From positions 1 through 7,393 of the forward strand of contig JALOMU010000274.1 in the NCBI GenBank assembly GCA_025455285.1: a DNA stretch of 7,393 nucleotides, given 5' to 3'. Within the stretch, counting starts at the first letter, position 1. Every line of letters begins with the position of its first letter. This document shows, one piece after another, positions 1 through 6,199 of the stretch. The stretch comes from Flavihumibacter sp. (lineage in GTDB: Bacteria > Bacteroidota > Bacteroidia > Chitinophagales > Chitinophagaceae). A program made the position numbers and the translations under genes. Below the pieces are notes generated by a model. The model saw only the letters and a program-made list of their open reading frames with translations. It did not search any database and had not been told where the DNA came from.

Positions 1-800
1 CGTTCCTCCTGGTTCAGGCCGGCATGATAATAGGTTGCTGAAATTCCCCGCTCATTCAGGAAACGACAGATATCCACTGTTCGCTTTCGACTTCTGCAAT
101 ACACAATGCTACTGCCTTCCACTTTAGAAATGATATCAAATAGTTTGGGAAGTTTGCTGCTTTCTTCAAAACAGCTGTAGGAGAGGGCTTCACGGATAAA
201 GGAACCCTTGTGCACGACTGCATTCTTCAACTGCAATTGAGTCAATATATCTTCCTGAACCAATGGGGTAGCCGAAGCGGTAAGCGCCAGAATTGGAACT
301 TCGGGCAGGATTTCCCGAAGGCTCGCAATTTGCAGGTATTGCGGACGAAAATCATATCCCCATTGGGATACACAATGTGCTTCATCCACTGCGATAAGGG
401 AAACCGGAAGAGCTGGCAGGTATTCCTTAAAGAGATTAGTCTGCAAGCGTTCTGGTGACAGATATAAAAATTTGATCTGGCCATTCAGTGCAAGTTGCAA
501 GGTTTTGTTCACCTCTTTAAAGGGCATGCCAGTATGAATCGCCAGGGCAGAAATACCTTTTTTACGTAACTGTGCTACCTGGTCTTTCATCAGGGCAATC
601 AACGGACTAATCACCAGACAGATTCCTTCCATCACCAATGCCGGCACCTGGAAACAAACAGACTTCCCGCTCCCTGTAGGCAATAGCGCCAGGCAATCCT
701 GCTTCTGCAATGCAGTCCGGATAATCTCCTCCTGCAAAGGCCTGAACGCTGAGTGCCCCCAGTACTGTTTTAAAATAGAATGAATCTCCTGCTGCTGCAA
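1..800 (-). CDS. recQ: RecQ-family ATP-dependent DNA helicase (5' part, runs off left edge)
   Basis: This is the N-terminal ~266 residues of a superfamily 2 DNA helicase that unwinds DNA 3'-5' during recombination and repair. Visible motifs, counted from the proposed start, are motif 0 FRPLQEEII (19-27), Walker A PTGSGKS (41-47), the Walker B box DEAH (139-142), the RecQ-specific aromatic-rich loop SQWGYDFRPQY (145-155), motif III LALTASAT (171-178), motif IV around SIVYCRSRKR (231-240) and YHAGL (258-262). The rest of helicase domain 2 and any RQC or HRDC domains lie outside the window. No ATG precedes the essential motifs: the first Met codon in frame is at residue 57, after Walker A. An in-frame TAA lies at 804-806, so the TTG at 798-800 is the only sensible start I can see. 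The gene follows copA in the same direction with 66 bases between them, so cotranscription is possible. Identity as RecQ family is very secure; the exact paralogue is not. Confidence 0.95.
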   Translation of the reverse strand, partial: MQQQEIHSILKQYWGHSAFRPLQEEIIRTALQKQDCLALLPTGSGKSVCFQVPALVMEGICLVISPLIALMKDQVAQLRKKGISALAIHTGMPFKEVNKTLQLALNGQIKFLYLSPERLQTNLFKEYLPALPVSLIAVDEAHCVSQWGYDFRPQYLQIASLREILPEVPILALTASATPLVQEDILTQLQLKNAVVHKGSFIREALSYSCFEESSKLPKLFDIISKVEGSSIVYCRSRKRTVDICRFLNERGISATYYHAGLNQEE

Positions 801-811
801 TTTTTATTGTT

Positions 812-853
812 TTATTTTCCCTTCTTCCTTTCCTCCATCTTCCCTTCCTCCAT
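812..853 (-). other. Possible 13-codon leader micro-ORF upstream of recQ
   Basis: ATG at 851-853 opens a frame encoding MEEGKMEERKKGK and ends at TAA 812-814, 11 bases before the recQ TTG. It is built from the 15-bp tandem repeat, so each repeat copy adds five codons in frame. A second in-frame ATG is at 836-838. There is no independent evidence that it is translated; it may simply reflect the polypurine composition. Its frame differs from that of recQ. Confidence 0.15.
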
Positions 854-868
854 CTTCCCTTCCTCCCT
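824..868. repeat. Three tandem 15-bp homopurine/homopyrimidine units
   Basis: Three head-to-tail units fill the copA-recQ gap: 824-838, 839-853 and 854-868. The plus-strand unit is CTTCCCTTCCTCCAT. Unit 1 differs by one base (T at its position 6) and unit 3 by one base (C at its position 14). Read on the minus strand, which is the recQ mRNA sense, each unit gives a GGAGGAAGGGAAG-like purine run. The repeat begins inside the copA stop codon (TAG at 867-869) and ends 24 bases before the recQ start. A related purine run continues to 818. Confidence 0.9.
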
Positions 869-3005
869 ATTTTACCCTCTTCACAAAAAGCCTTCCCGAA
901 TTCACTGCAAGCACCACATCACTGAGGCCCATTACCAGTGCACCGATGGCGGGAGTCAGGAATCCAAATGCGGCAACCGGAATCGCTACTACATTATAGG
1001 CAAAGGCCCAGAATAAATTCTGTTTGATCGTGAGCAGGGTGTGTTTACCCAATCCCAGCGCTTCCGGCAATTGCTTCAATCCATGATTCATTAGTACAAT
1101 ATCGGCAGTTTGCATCGCTACCTGGGAAGCATCACTCAGCGATATTCCAATGGAAGCCTTTGCAAGTGCCGGCGCATCATTGATACCATCTCCCACCATT
1201 GCTGTAGGTGTAGTCGCATTTCGTTCTTCAATAATCGCCAGTTTTTGTTCCGGTGATTTTTCCGCAATCACTTCCCGGATGCCCAACTGGGAAGCAATGG
1301 CCGTTGCTTTCGCCTGCCGGTCGCCACTAAGCAAAACAGTATGAATTCCTTTAGTATGCAGGTAATCCACAACCTCCTTTGCTTCTGGTCGTACTTCATC
1401 GCGCACATCAATCCACCCAATGAGTTCCCCATTCCGCAATACATACACATTGTGGTGATCCTCACGCGTATGGTTATTCGCAATATCATAAGATCCAGCC
1501 CAGTATTGATCCCCGTCTTTGCTGGTTGCTTTCATCCCTTTTCCTTTTACCTCTTCAATGGATGCCCAGCGGAGCAGGTCATTGTTCTTCCACTCCCGAC
1601 TAATCGCCTGCGCAATTGGGTGATTGGAATATTTTTCCAGCGATACCACAATTCGCTTGAAATCATCTGCCGGTACACCCAACGCTTCAAATTGCTGGAT
1701 GGTAAAACTGCCGGTGGTGAGGGTGCCTGTTTTATCAAAGACCACCTGTTTAATATCTTTAAATGCTTCCAGGGATTTTGCATTTCGGAAGAGAATTCCA
1801 TTTCGGGCAGCACGACCCAAACCTACAGCGATCGCCGCAGGTGTAGCAAGGCCCATGGCACAGGGACAAGCAATCACCAACACAGCAATGCTGCGCATCA
1901 GTGCATCACGCAGAGCATGATCCGAATTGCCTGAAAGAAATACATAATTCAACCCGAATGTCAGCAATGCAATTACCAGCACTACTGGTACAAAAATCGC
2001 ACTGATCCGGTCAGCCATACGTTGCACGGGTGGTTTATCTCCCTGCGCTTTTTTTACCAGGTTGATGATATTCGCCAAAACCGACTGATCCGCATTCGCC
2101 GTAACCTGCGCTTTCAGGGTTCCTTCCAATAGAAGACTGCCTCCAATCAACATATCCTTCTGCTTTTTCAAAATGGGTTCGCTTTCGCCAGTGATGATGG
2201 ATTCATTCACACTGGCCTCCCCCCATAATATTTTAGCATCCGCAGGAACCTGCTCTCCATTTTTTATCAGGATCAGATCGCCACTTTTCAATTGCGTATT
2301 CTCAATGGGAAAGATCAATTCCTGGTGCTGGTCATCAAAAGCGATCATGTTCGCCATTACCTTTTGACTCTTAACCAGTTTATTCAGTTCGCGTTGGGTG
2401 CTATGGATGGAAAGATCCTCCAGGTAATTTCCTAAAAACACCAGGGTGATGATAGCAGCAGCAGTTTCAAAAAACAGATAATCTCCGGGCTGCTCTAAAA
2501 ATATCCCCACCAGGCTATATACAAATGCGGCAGTTGCGCCCAGGGCAATTAATACATTCATGTTTGGAACTCCCGAACGCAGGCTCTTCCAGGCACTGCG
2601 CCCAAAATGATACATTCCGATCACATAAACCGGTAAACTCAAGGCTAGCTGAACCCAGGGGTTCATCAGCCAGTCCCAGTGCAATCCAGGTATCATGTGC
2701 AGCATTAGTACCAGTGTAAAAGGCAGACAGATCAGCATATACCGCAGGTACTTATTCATTGGTGGGTGCTGGCCCTGTGCTGGTTTGGCTGCTTTTTCGT
2801 CCACTACTGCATAGCCCAGGGAAGAAATCCCTTTGGTTATACTAACCTGCTTTTCTTTATCGAAGTGAACTGTTTCAAAATGAACATCGCCATCAATCGG
2901 GTTGACTTTCACATTCTGCATACCCTCTTTCTCAAGATATTTGGTTACACTGAGGGCACAGTTGGAACAGGTCATTCCTTCCACTTTCCAATTAATTGAT
3001 TCCAT
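867..3005 (-). CDS. copA: Copper-type P1B ATPase (CopA-like heavy-metal exporter)
   Basis: A 712-residue inner-membrane P-type ATPase that probably pumps Cu(I) (possibly Ag(I)) out of the cytoplasm. In order, it has one N-terminal heavy-metal-associated domain with GMTCSNC (Cys13, Cys16), membrane segments from about residue 88, the actuator motif TGES (272-275), the transmembrane metal motif Cys380-Pro-Cys382, the phosphorylation motif DKTGTLT with Asp424, the P1B-specific His-Pro pair (462-463) in the nucleotide domain, GDGINDAP (605-612), and two last helices carrying Tyr670-Asn671 and Met692-xx-Ser695. CPC plus YN plus MxxS is the signature of the Cu(I) subgroup. The residue after Ser695 is Asp where many homologues have a second Ser. 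It is shorter than E. coli CopA, which has two metal-binding domains. The ATG at 3003-3005 places the metal-binding domain right at the N-terminus. No chaperone or copper regulator gene is seen nearby. It is divergent from tsaE, with recQ downstream. Confidence 0.95.
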   Translation of the reverse strand: MESINWKVEGMTCSNCALSVTKYLEKEGMQNVKVNPIDGDVHFETVHFDKEKQVSITKGISSLGYAVVDEKAAKPAQGQHPPMNKYLRYMLICLPFTLVLMLHMIPGLHWDWLMNPWVQLALSLPVYVIGMYHFGRSAWKSLRSGVPNMNVLIALGATAAFVYSLVGIFLEQPGDYLFFETAAAIITLVFLGNYLEDLSIHSTQRELNKLVKSQKVMANMIAFDDQHQELIFPIENTQLKSGDLILIKNGEQVPADAKILWGEASVNESIITGESEPILKKQKDMLIGGSLLLEGTLKAQVTANADQSVLANIINLVKKAQGDKPPVQRMADRISAIFVPVVLVIALLTFGLNYVFLSGNSDHALRDALMRSIAVLVIACPCAMGLATPAAIAVGLGRAARNGILFRNAKSLEAFKDIKQVVFDKTGTLTTGSFTIQQFEALGVPADDFKRIVVSLEKYSNHPIAQAISREWKNNDLLRWASIEEVKGKGMKATSKDGDQYWAGSYDIANNHTREDHHNVYVLRNGELIGWIDVRDEVRPEAKEVVDYLHTKGIHTVLLSGDRQAKATAIASQLGIREVIAEKSPEQKLAIIEERNATTPTAMVGDGINDAPALAKASIGISLSDASQVAMQTADIVLMNHGLKQLPEALGLGKHTLLTIKQNLFWAFAYNVVAIPVAAFGFLTPAIGALVMGLSDVVLAVNSGRLFVKRVK

Positions 3006-3030
3006 ATTTCATCATTTGCCTGTTAATGAG

Positions 3031-3038
3031 CAAATTTA
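3031..3038 (-). promoter_or_regulatory. Candidate -7 element for copA
   Basis: The minus strand reads TAAATTTG, an exact match to the Bacteroidota -7 consensus TAnnTTTG, 25 bases before the copA ATG. This would give a 5' leader of roughly 20 bases. I see no good -33 TTTG partner at the usual spacing, so the call rests on one element and its position. Confidence 0.45.
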
Positions 3039-3076
3039 CGAAAAGCCCGGCTGGCAGGAAGGCGGTTAAATTGCCC

Positions 3077-3084
3077 TAATTTTG
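3077..3084 (+). promoter_or_regulatory. Candidate -7 element for tsaE
   Basis: TAATTTTG matches TAnnTTTG and ends three bases before the ATG at 3088-3090. If it is used, transcription would begin at or very near the start codon, giving a leaderless or nearly leaderless mRNA. No clear -33 element is visible. The match overlaps the alternative TTG start at 3082-3084, which argues for the ATG as the real start. Confidence 0.4.
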
Positions 3085-3087
3085 GAT

Positions 3088-3510
3088 ATGGTTCGACGTT
3101 TTACCCATTCAGAATTACCCGTTGTGGCCGGCGAAATTCTGAACTACCTGAAACAGCCCCGTATTATTGTATTTTATGCACCCATGGGAGCGGGCAAAAC
3201 CACCCTGGTACATGCACTTTGTGATGCTCTTGGTGTGAAAGATCCGGTGGGTAGCCCCACTTTTTCCATCATAAATGAATATGCCAGTGCAAGCGGACCT
3301 GTTTTCCATATTGATTGTTACCGCCTAAAATCTGAAGAAGAAGCCGTGGATGCAGGAATAGAAGATTGTCTGGATGGAAATCACTGGTGCTTCGTTGAAT
3401 GGGCCGAAAAAATACCGCACCTCCTGCCGGATAACCTGGTCATTATTACCATCCGGGTTGAGGACCCAACCACCCGGTACCTCGAACTCAGGGATTCAAC
3501 TGCTTCTTAG
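3088..3510 (+). CDS. tsaE: tRNA N6-threonylcarbamoyladenosine (t6A) complex ATPase TsaE
   Basis: A small cytoplasmic P-loop ATPase, 140 residues, that drives cycling of the TsaB-TsaD complex forming t6A at position 37 of ANN-decoding tRNAs. Walker A is APMGAGKTTL, followed by the family-typical VGSPTFSIINEY, the strand HIDCYRL, and the C-terminal FVEWAEKIPHLLP that closes the nucleotide site. The length matches the family (about 140-155 residues). A TTG six bases upstream could add two residues (Met-Asp), but it lies in a promoter-like element, so ATG 3088 is preferred. tsaB and tsaD are not in the window. It precedes the broken ald gene on the same strand with a 46-base gap, in which I see no hairpin terminator; the two may be cotranscribed. 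Confidence 0.95.
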   Translation: MVRRFTHSELPVVAGEILNYLKQPRIIVFYAPMGAGKTTLVHALCDALGVKDPVGSPTFSIINEYASASGPVFHIDCYRLKSEEEAVDAGIEDCLDGNHWCFVEWAEKIPHLLPDNLVIITIRVEDPTTRYLELRDSTAS

Positions 3511-3556
3511 CCAAAAATCGCCGCAGAAATTGTAATTTTCCAACTCGATCTATTTC

Positions 3557-4730
3557 ATGTCGCAGCAAAAACCTTTTATCAGCACCTCCTTCAGTTACGA
3601 AACGCTGGAAGAGACCCTGGATGTAAAACCAACCGGTGCCCAATTACATATTGGTATTCCGAAAGAAATCGCATTCCAGGAAAACCGTGTCTCCCTCACA
3701 CCGGATGCTGTGGGCGTTTTGGTGAGTAATGGCCACCAGGTTACAATTGAACACAATGCAGGTGATGCTGCTCATTTCCGTGATCGTGATTACAGTGAAG
3801 CGGGAGCGCGTATTGTGTATGATAAGGCTGAAGTGTACAAGGCTCCTGCTGCTGCAAATGGGCCAGGTAATCATTTCTCCCATGCATACCACGCTGCTTA
3901 AAGCTGCCCTGTTGGAGAAGATGATGGATAAAAAAATTACTGCCCTCTGCTTTGAACAACTCAAAGATGAAAGCGGGTCTCTTCCCATTGTTCGTAGCAT
4001 GAGTGAAATTGCAGGAAGCGCCGTGATGTTAATTGCCGGTCAATACCTGAGTTCGGCTAATCACGGTAAGGGTGTTTTGCTTGGAGGTATCTCCGGAATT
4101 CCACCTTCTAAAGTTATCATTATTGGAGCGGGTATAGTGGGAGAGTATGCTGCAAGGGCTGCCATCGCGCTGGGTGCTTCTGTAAAAGTTTTTGACAACA
4201 GTGTGTATCGGCTCAAGCAATTACAGAATAATATTGGTCATCGCCTTTGGACCTCCGTACTGGAACCCAAGATCCTGGCCAAACAACTCAAAACTTGCGA
4301 AGTAGCGGTAGGTGCACTCGGTTCCAGTACTGGCCGCGCTCCTGTTGTTGTTACTGAAGAGATGGTGAGTAATATGCGCCCTGGCAGTGTTGTCATTGAT
4401 GTTAGTATCGACAGCGGGGGATGTTTTGAAACCTCCGAAATTACCAGTCATGAACAACCGATTTTCATGAAATACGGTGTAATTCATTACTGTGTTCCCA
4501 ATATCCCATCCGGATTTGCCCGTACGGCTTCACATGGTATCAGCAATGTGCTGATGCCCTTATTGCTGGAAGCCGCAGAAGAAGGAGGGATTGAAAACCT
4601 GATCTGGCAAAAGATCTACCTGCGGAGCGGTATTTATTTGTTCAAAGGAGCACTTACGCATTTTCATCTCAGCCAGCGTTTTAACCTGAAGTATACGGAT
4701 CTGAACCTTCTTATAGCAAGCAGGCGTTAA
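3557..4730 (+). pseudogene. ald: Alanine dehydrogenase-like gene, frameshifted with an internal gap
   Basis: The product would be an NAD-dependent alanine dehydrogenase-type enzyme (alanine to pyruvate plus ammonia). It is split between two frames. The first, from ATG 3557, has the family N-terminus with HIGIPKEIAFQENRVSLTPDAV and reads correctly to YKA (residue 96), then goes out of frame to a stop at 3899-3901. The second carries the rest from about 3846 to TAA 4728-4730: LLLQM, GQVIISPMH, RSMSEIAG, the nucleotide-binding loop GAGIVG (4125-4142), VFDNS, IDVSIDSGGCFETSE and HYCVPNIPSGFARTAS. The change is +1, equal to two lost bases or one gained. At the same spot about 13 residues are absent that homologues carry between LLLK/Q-V/M and the GQ-I strand. 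The joined product would be about 390 residues against roughly 400-410 in Bacteroidota relatives. The remaining frame is clean and conserved, so the damage is recent or is a sequence error. Expression in vivo is doubtful as sequenced. Confidence 0.85.
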
Positions 4731-5365
4731 CGGATTTTTTTAGCAACCGGTTTCCAGTCGAGGATGGATAATTTCTCCTGGCAAAATCCATATTCCTGCA
4801 GGTCATTACTGCTTACGATCACCAGTCGTTTGTGGCTGAAAGCTGACATTAATTCCTGGTACATGGCAATCCCTGAAGCATCCAGGTTGGAGCAGGGCTC
4901 GTCCAGCAATAAGAGTGGAGTATCTGAAAAAATAGCCTGTATCAGCTTGATACGCTGTTTCATTCCCGAAGAATAAAATCGGATTTGCTTGTGCAGGGCA
5001 TTTTGAAGTCCCACGCGCTCCAGCATGGCTTCAATTGAAAACCCAGGCAAAAAGGGTTTGAAGGATTGATGAAATTGCAGAAACTCAAGGGCAGTCATCT
5101 CTTCAATCAGATCCAGGTAAGGTGCTGCTATAGAAAGTTGTTTGTATACCTGATCGGGGTCAATGATACCGGACGTATTTTCCCAGCTAACCTTGCCTTC
5201 CGAATGAGCCACGGCTCCTGCCAGTACTTGTAACAAGGTGGATTTACCTGAACCATTTGGTCCGGTGATAGCGTACGCATTGCCGATAGTAAATTCGTAG
5301 GAGAGCCCGCGAAAGATCCATTCGCGATTATATCGTTTACCCGTATCAGATAGTGATATCGTCAT
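4727..5365 (-). CDS. ABC-type ATPase subunit linked to lpxA
   Basis: A 212-residue single nucleotide-binding domain. It has Walker A GPNGSGKST (35-43), a signature region YSSGMKQR (131-138) in place of LSGGQ, Walker B LLLLDEP (151-157, Asp155 and Glu156) and D-loop SNLD (159-162). Two switch positions look changed: the strand where the Q-loop glutamine normally sits reads LSIAAPYLDL with no Gln at its end, and the usual switch histidine region reads VSSNDLQE with Asn187. There are no membrane segments, and no permease gene lies beside it in the window. Its ATG at 5363-5365 lies inside the end of lpxA (20-base overlap), suggesting translational coupling. The overlap hints at a job near the envelope or lipid A, but this is inference; the general fold resembles CcmA-like and other small exporter ATPases. 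The substrate is unknown. Confidence 0.85.
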   Translation of the reverse strand: MTISLSDTGKRYNREWIFRGLSYEFTIGNAYAITGPNGSGKSTLLQVLAGAVAHSEGKVSWENTSGIIDPDQVYKQLSIAAPYLDLIEEMTALEFLQFHQSFKPFLPGFSIEAMLERVGLQNALHKQIRFYSSGMKQRIKLIQAIFSDTPLLLLDEPCSNLDASGIAMYQELMSAFSHKRLVIVSSNDLQEYGFCQEKLSILDWKPVAKKIR

Positions 5366-6152
5366 CCGTGCTTCCTTTGGTGTATCGCTTGATGATACCC
5401 CTTCCGCTTTCCCGGATAAAGGTTACAATTTCATCCCGCTCATCGGTAGCACTGAATTCCTCTTCAATGAATTCCAAGGCCTGGGAGGTGTTCATGCCCT
5501 TGTTATAGAGAATGCGATAAATATCCAGGATATGATTGATGCGATCCACACTGAAGCCGCGGCGTTTCAGTCCCACTGAATTAACCCCCGCATAAGAGAG
5601 GGGGGTACGGGCTGCTTTGATGAAAGGAGGAACATCCTTGCTTACCAGTGATCCGCCGCTCACGAAAGCATGCTGACCAATCTGTACAAACTGATGCACC
5701 GCACTTACGCCACCTATAATGGCCCAATCACCCACGGTCACATGTCCTGCCATCTGGACATTATTACTCATGATTACATTATTACCGATAATGCAATCAT
5801 GTGCCAGGTGGCTGTAGGCCATAATCAGGCAGTTTTTTCCAACTGCTGTGCGGCCCCGGTCTTTGGTGCCGCGGTTGATGGTTACAAATTCCCGTATAGT
5901 GGTGTCATCGCCGATTTCAACGATGGAATATTCGCCTTCAAATTTCAGATCCTGTGGAACCGCCGCAATAACCGCTCCCGGAAAGATCCGGCAGTTTTTA
6001 CCGATGCGGGCGCCTTCCATGATAGTCACATTACTGCTGATCCAGGTTCCTTCACCAATCTCCACGTCCTGATGGATGACAGTAAAGGGATCAACTTTCA
6101 CATTGGTGGCCAGCCTCGCGTTCGGATGTATATAGGTATGTGGATGAATCAT
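5346..6152 (-). CDS. lpxA: Acyl-ACP--UDP-N-acetylglucosamine O-acyltransferase LpxA
   Basis: A 268-residue cytoplasmic enzyme (E. coli LpxA has 262) that transfers a 3-hydroxyacyl chain from ACP to UDP-GlcNAc, the first step of lipid A synthesis. Residues 1-190 are left-handed beta-helix hexapeptide repeats. Comparison with the E. coli protein from memory gives a constant offset of seven: catalytic His125 corresponds to His118 in SHLAHDC, His144 to His137 in MAGHVTV, and the acyl-length residue Gly173 to Gly166 in FVSGGS. DVPPF (173-177) and VNSVGLKRRGF (190-200) lead into the helical C-terminus. The start MIHPHTYIHP lines up with E. coli MIDKSAFVHP, supporting ATG 6150-6152. It lies 47 bases after lpxC-fabZ, with a terminator-like hairpin between, and overlaps the ABC gene at its 3' end. 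The C-terminal tail, rich in acidic residues, is slightly longer than in E. coli. Confidence 0.97.
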   Translation of the reverse strand: MIHPHTYIHPNARLATNVKVDPFTVIHQDVEIGEGTWISSNVTIMEGARIGKNCRIFPGAVIAAVPQDLKFEGEYSIVEIGDDTTIREFVTINRGTKDRGRTAVGKNCLIMAYSHLAHDCIIGNNVIMSNNVQMAGHVTVGDWAIIGGVSAVHQFVQIGQHAFVSGGSLVSKDVPPFIKAARTPLSYAGVNSVGLKRRGFSVDRINHILDIYRILYNKGMNTSQALEFIEEEFSATDERDEIVTFIRESGRGIIKRYTKGSTDDDITI

Positions 6153-6155
6153 ATT

Positions 6156-6185
6156 AAAAAAAACGTCAGATTTTTAATCTGACGT
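6156..6185 (-). terminator. Intrinsic terminator-like hairpin between lpxC-fabZ and lpxA
   Basis: Perfect 10-bp inverted repeat: ACGTCAGATT at 6163-6172 and AATCTGACGT at 6176-6185, with a 3-base loop. On the minus strand it is followed directly by seven T residues (6162 to 6156). It begins 14 bases after the lpxC-fabZ stop codon, the usual place for a terminator, and its T-tract ends only three bases before the lpxA ATG. The stem is only moderately GC-rich (4 of 10 pairs), so termination may be partial. Confidence 0.7.
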
Positions 6186-6186
6186 G

Positions 6187-6194
6187 CAAAAATA
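6187..6194 (-). promoter_or_regulatory. Candidate -7 element for lpxA
   Basis: The minus strand reads TATTTTTG, matching TAnnTTTG, just after the fabZ stop and one base before the hairpin. Initiation from it would begin inside the hairpin, so such transcripts would carry only part of the stem. No clear -33 partner is seen, and the AT-rich setting makes a chance match plausible. Confidence 0.3.
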
Positions 6195-6199
6195 GGTGA

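Noticed and set aside
1341..1934. A 197-codon plus-strand open frame
   Set aside because: It lies wholly antisense to the strongly conserved P-domain and nucleotide-domain part of copA and has no recognisable motif.
3532..3540. TAATTTTC upstream of ald as a -7 promoter element
   Set aside because: The last base departs from TAnnTTTG, no -33 partner is seen, and the tsaE-ald gap is short enough for cotranscription.
3729..3842. The upstream part of the second ald frame (ATG 3729 onward) as a separate gene start
   Set aside because: Its first ~38 residues do not resemble the family, while the other frame over the same bases encodes conserved Ald sequence; it is only an open extension of the shifted frame.
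3842..3850. Programmed +1 frameshifting in ald
   Set aside because: There is no stop codon or rare-codon stall in the usual slip position and no obvious stimulatory hairpin; the missing loop at the same point fits a deletion or error better.
5670..6182. A 170-codon plus-strand open frame
   Set aside because: It is antisense to lpxA hexapeptide repeats, whose periodic composition readily leaves opposite frames open; no family resemblance.
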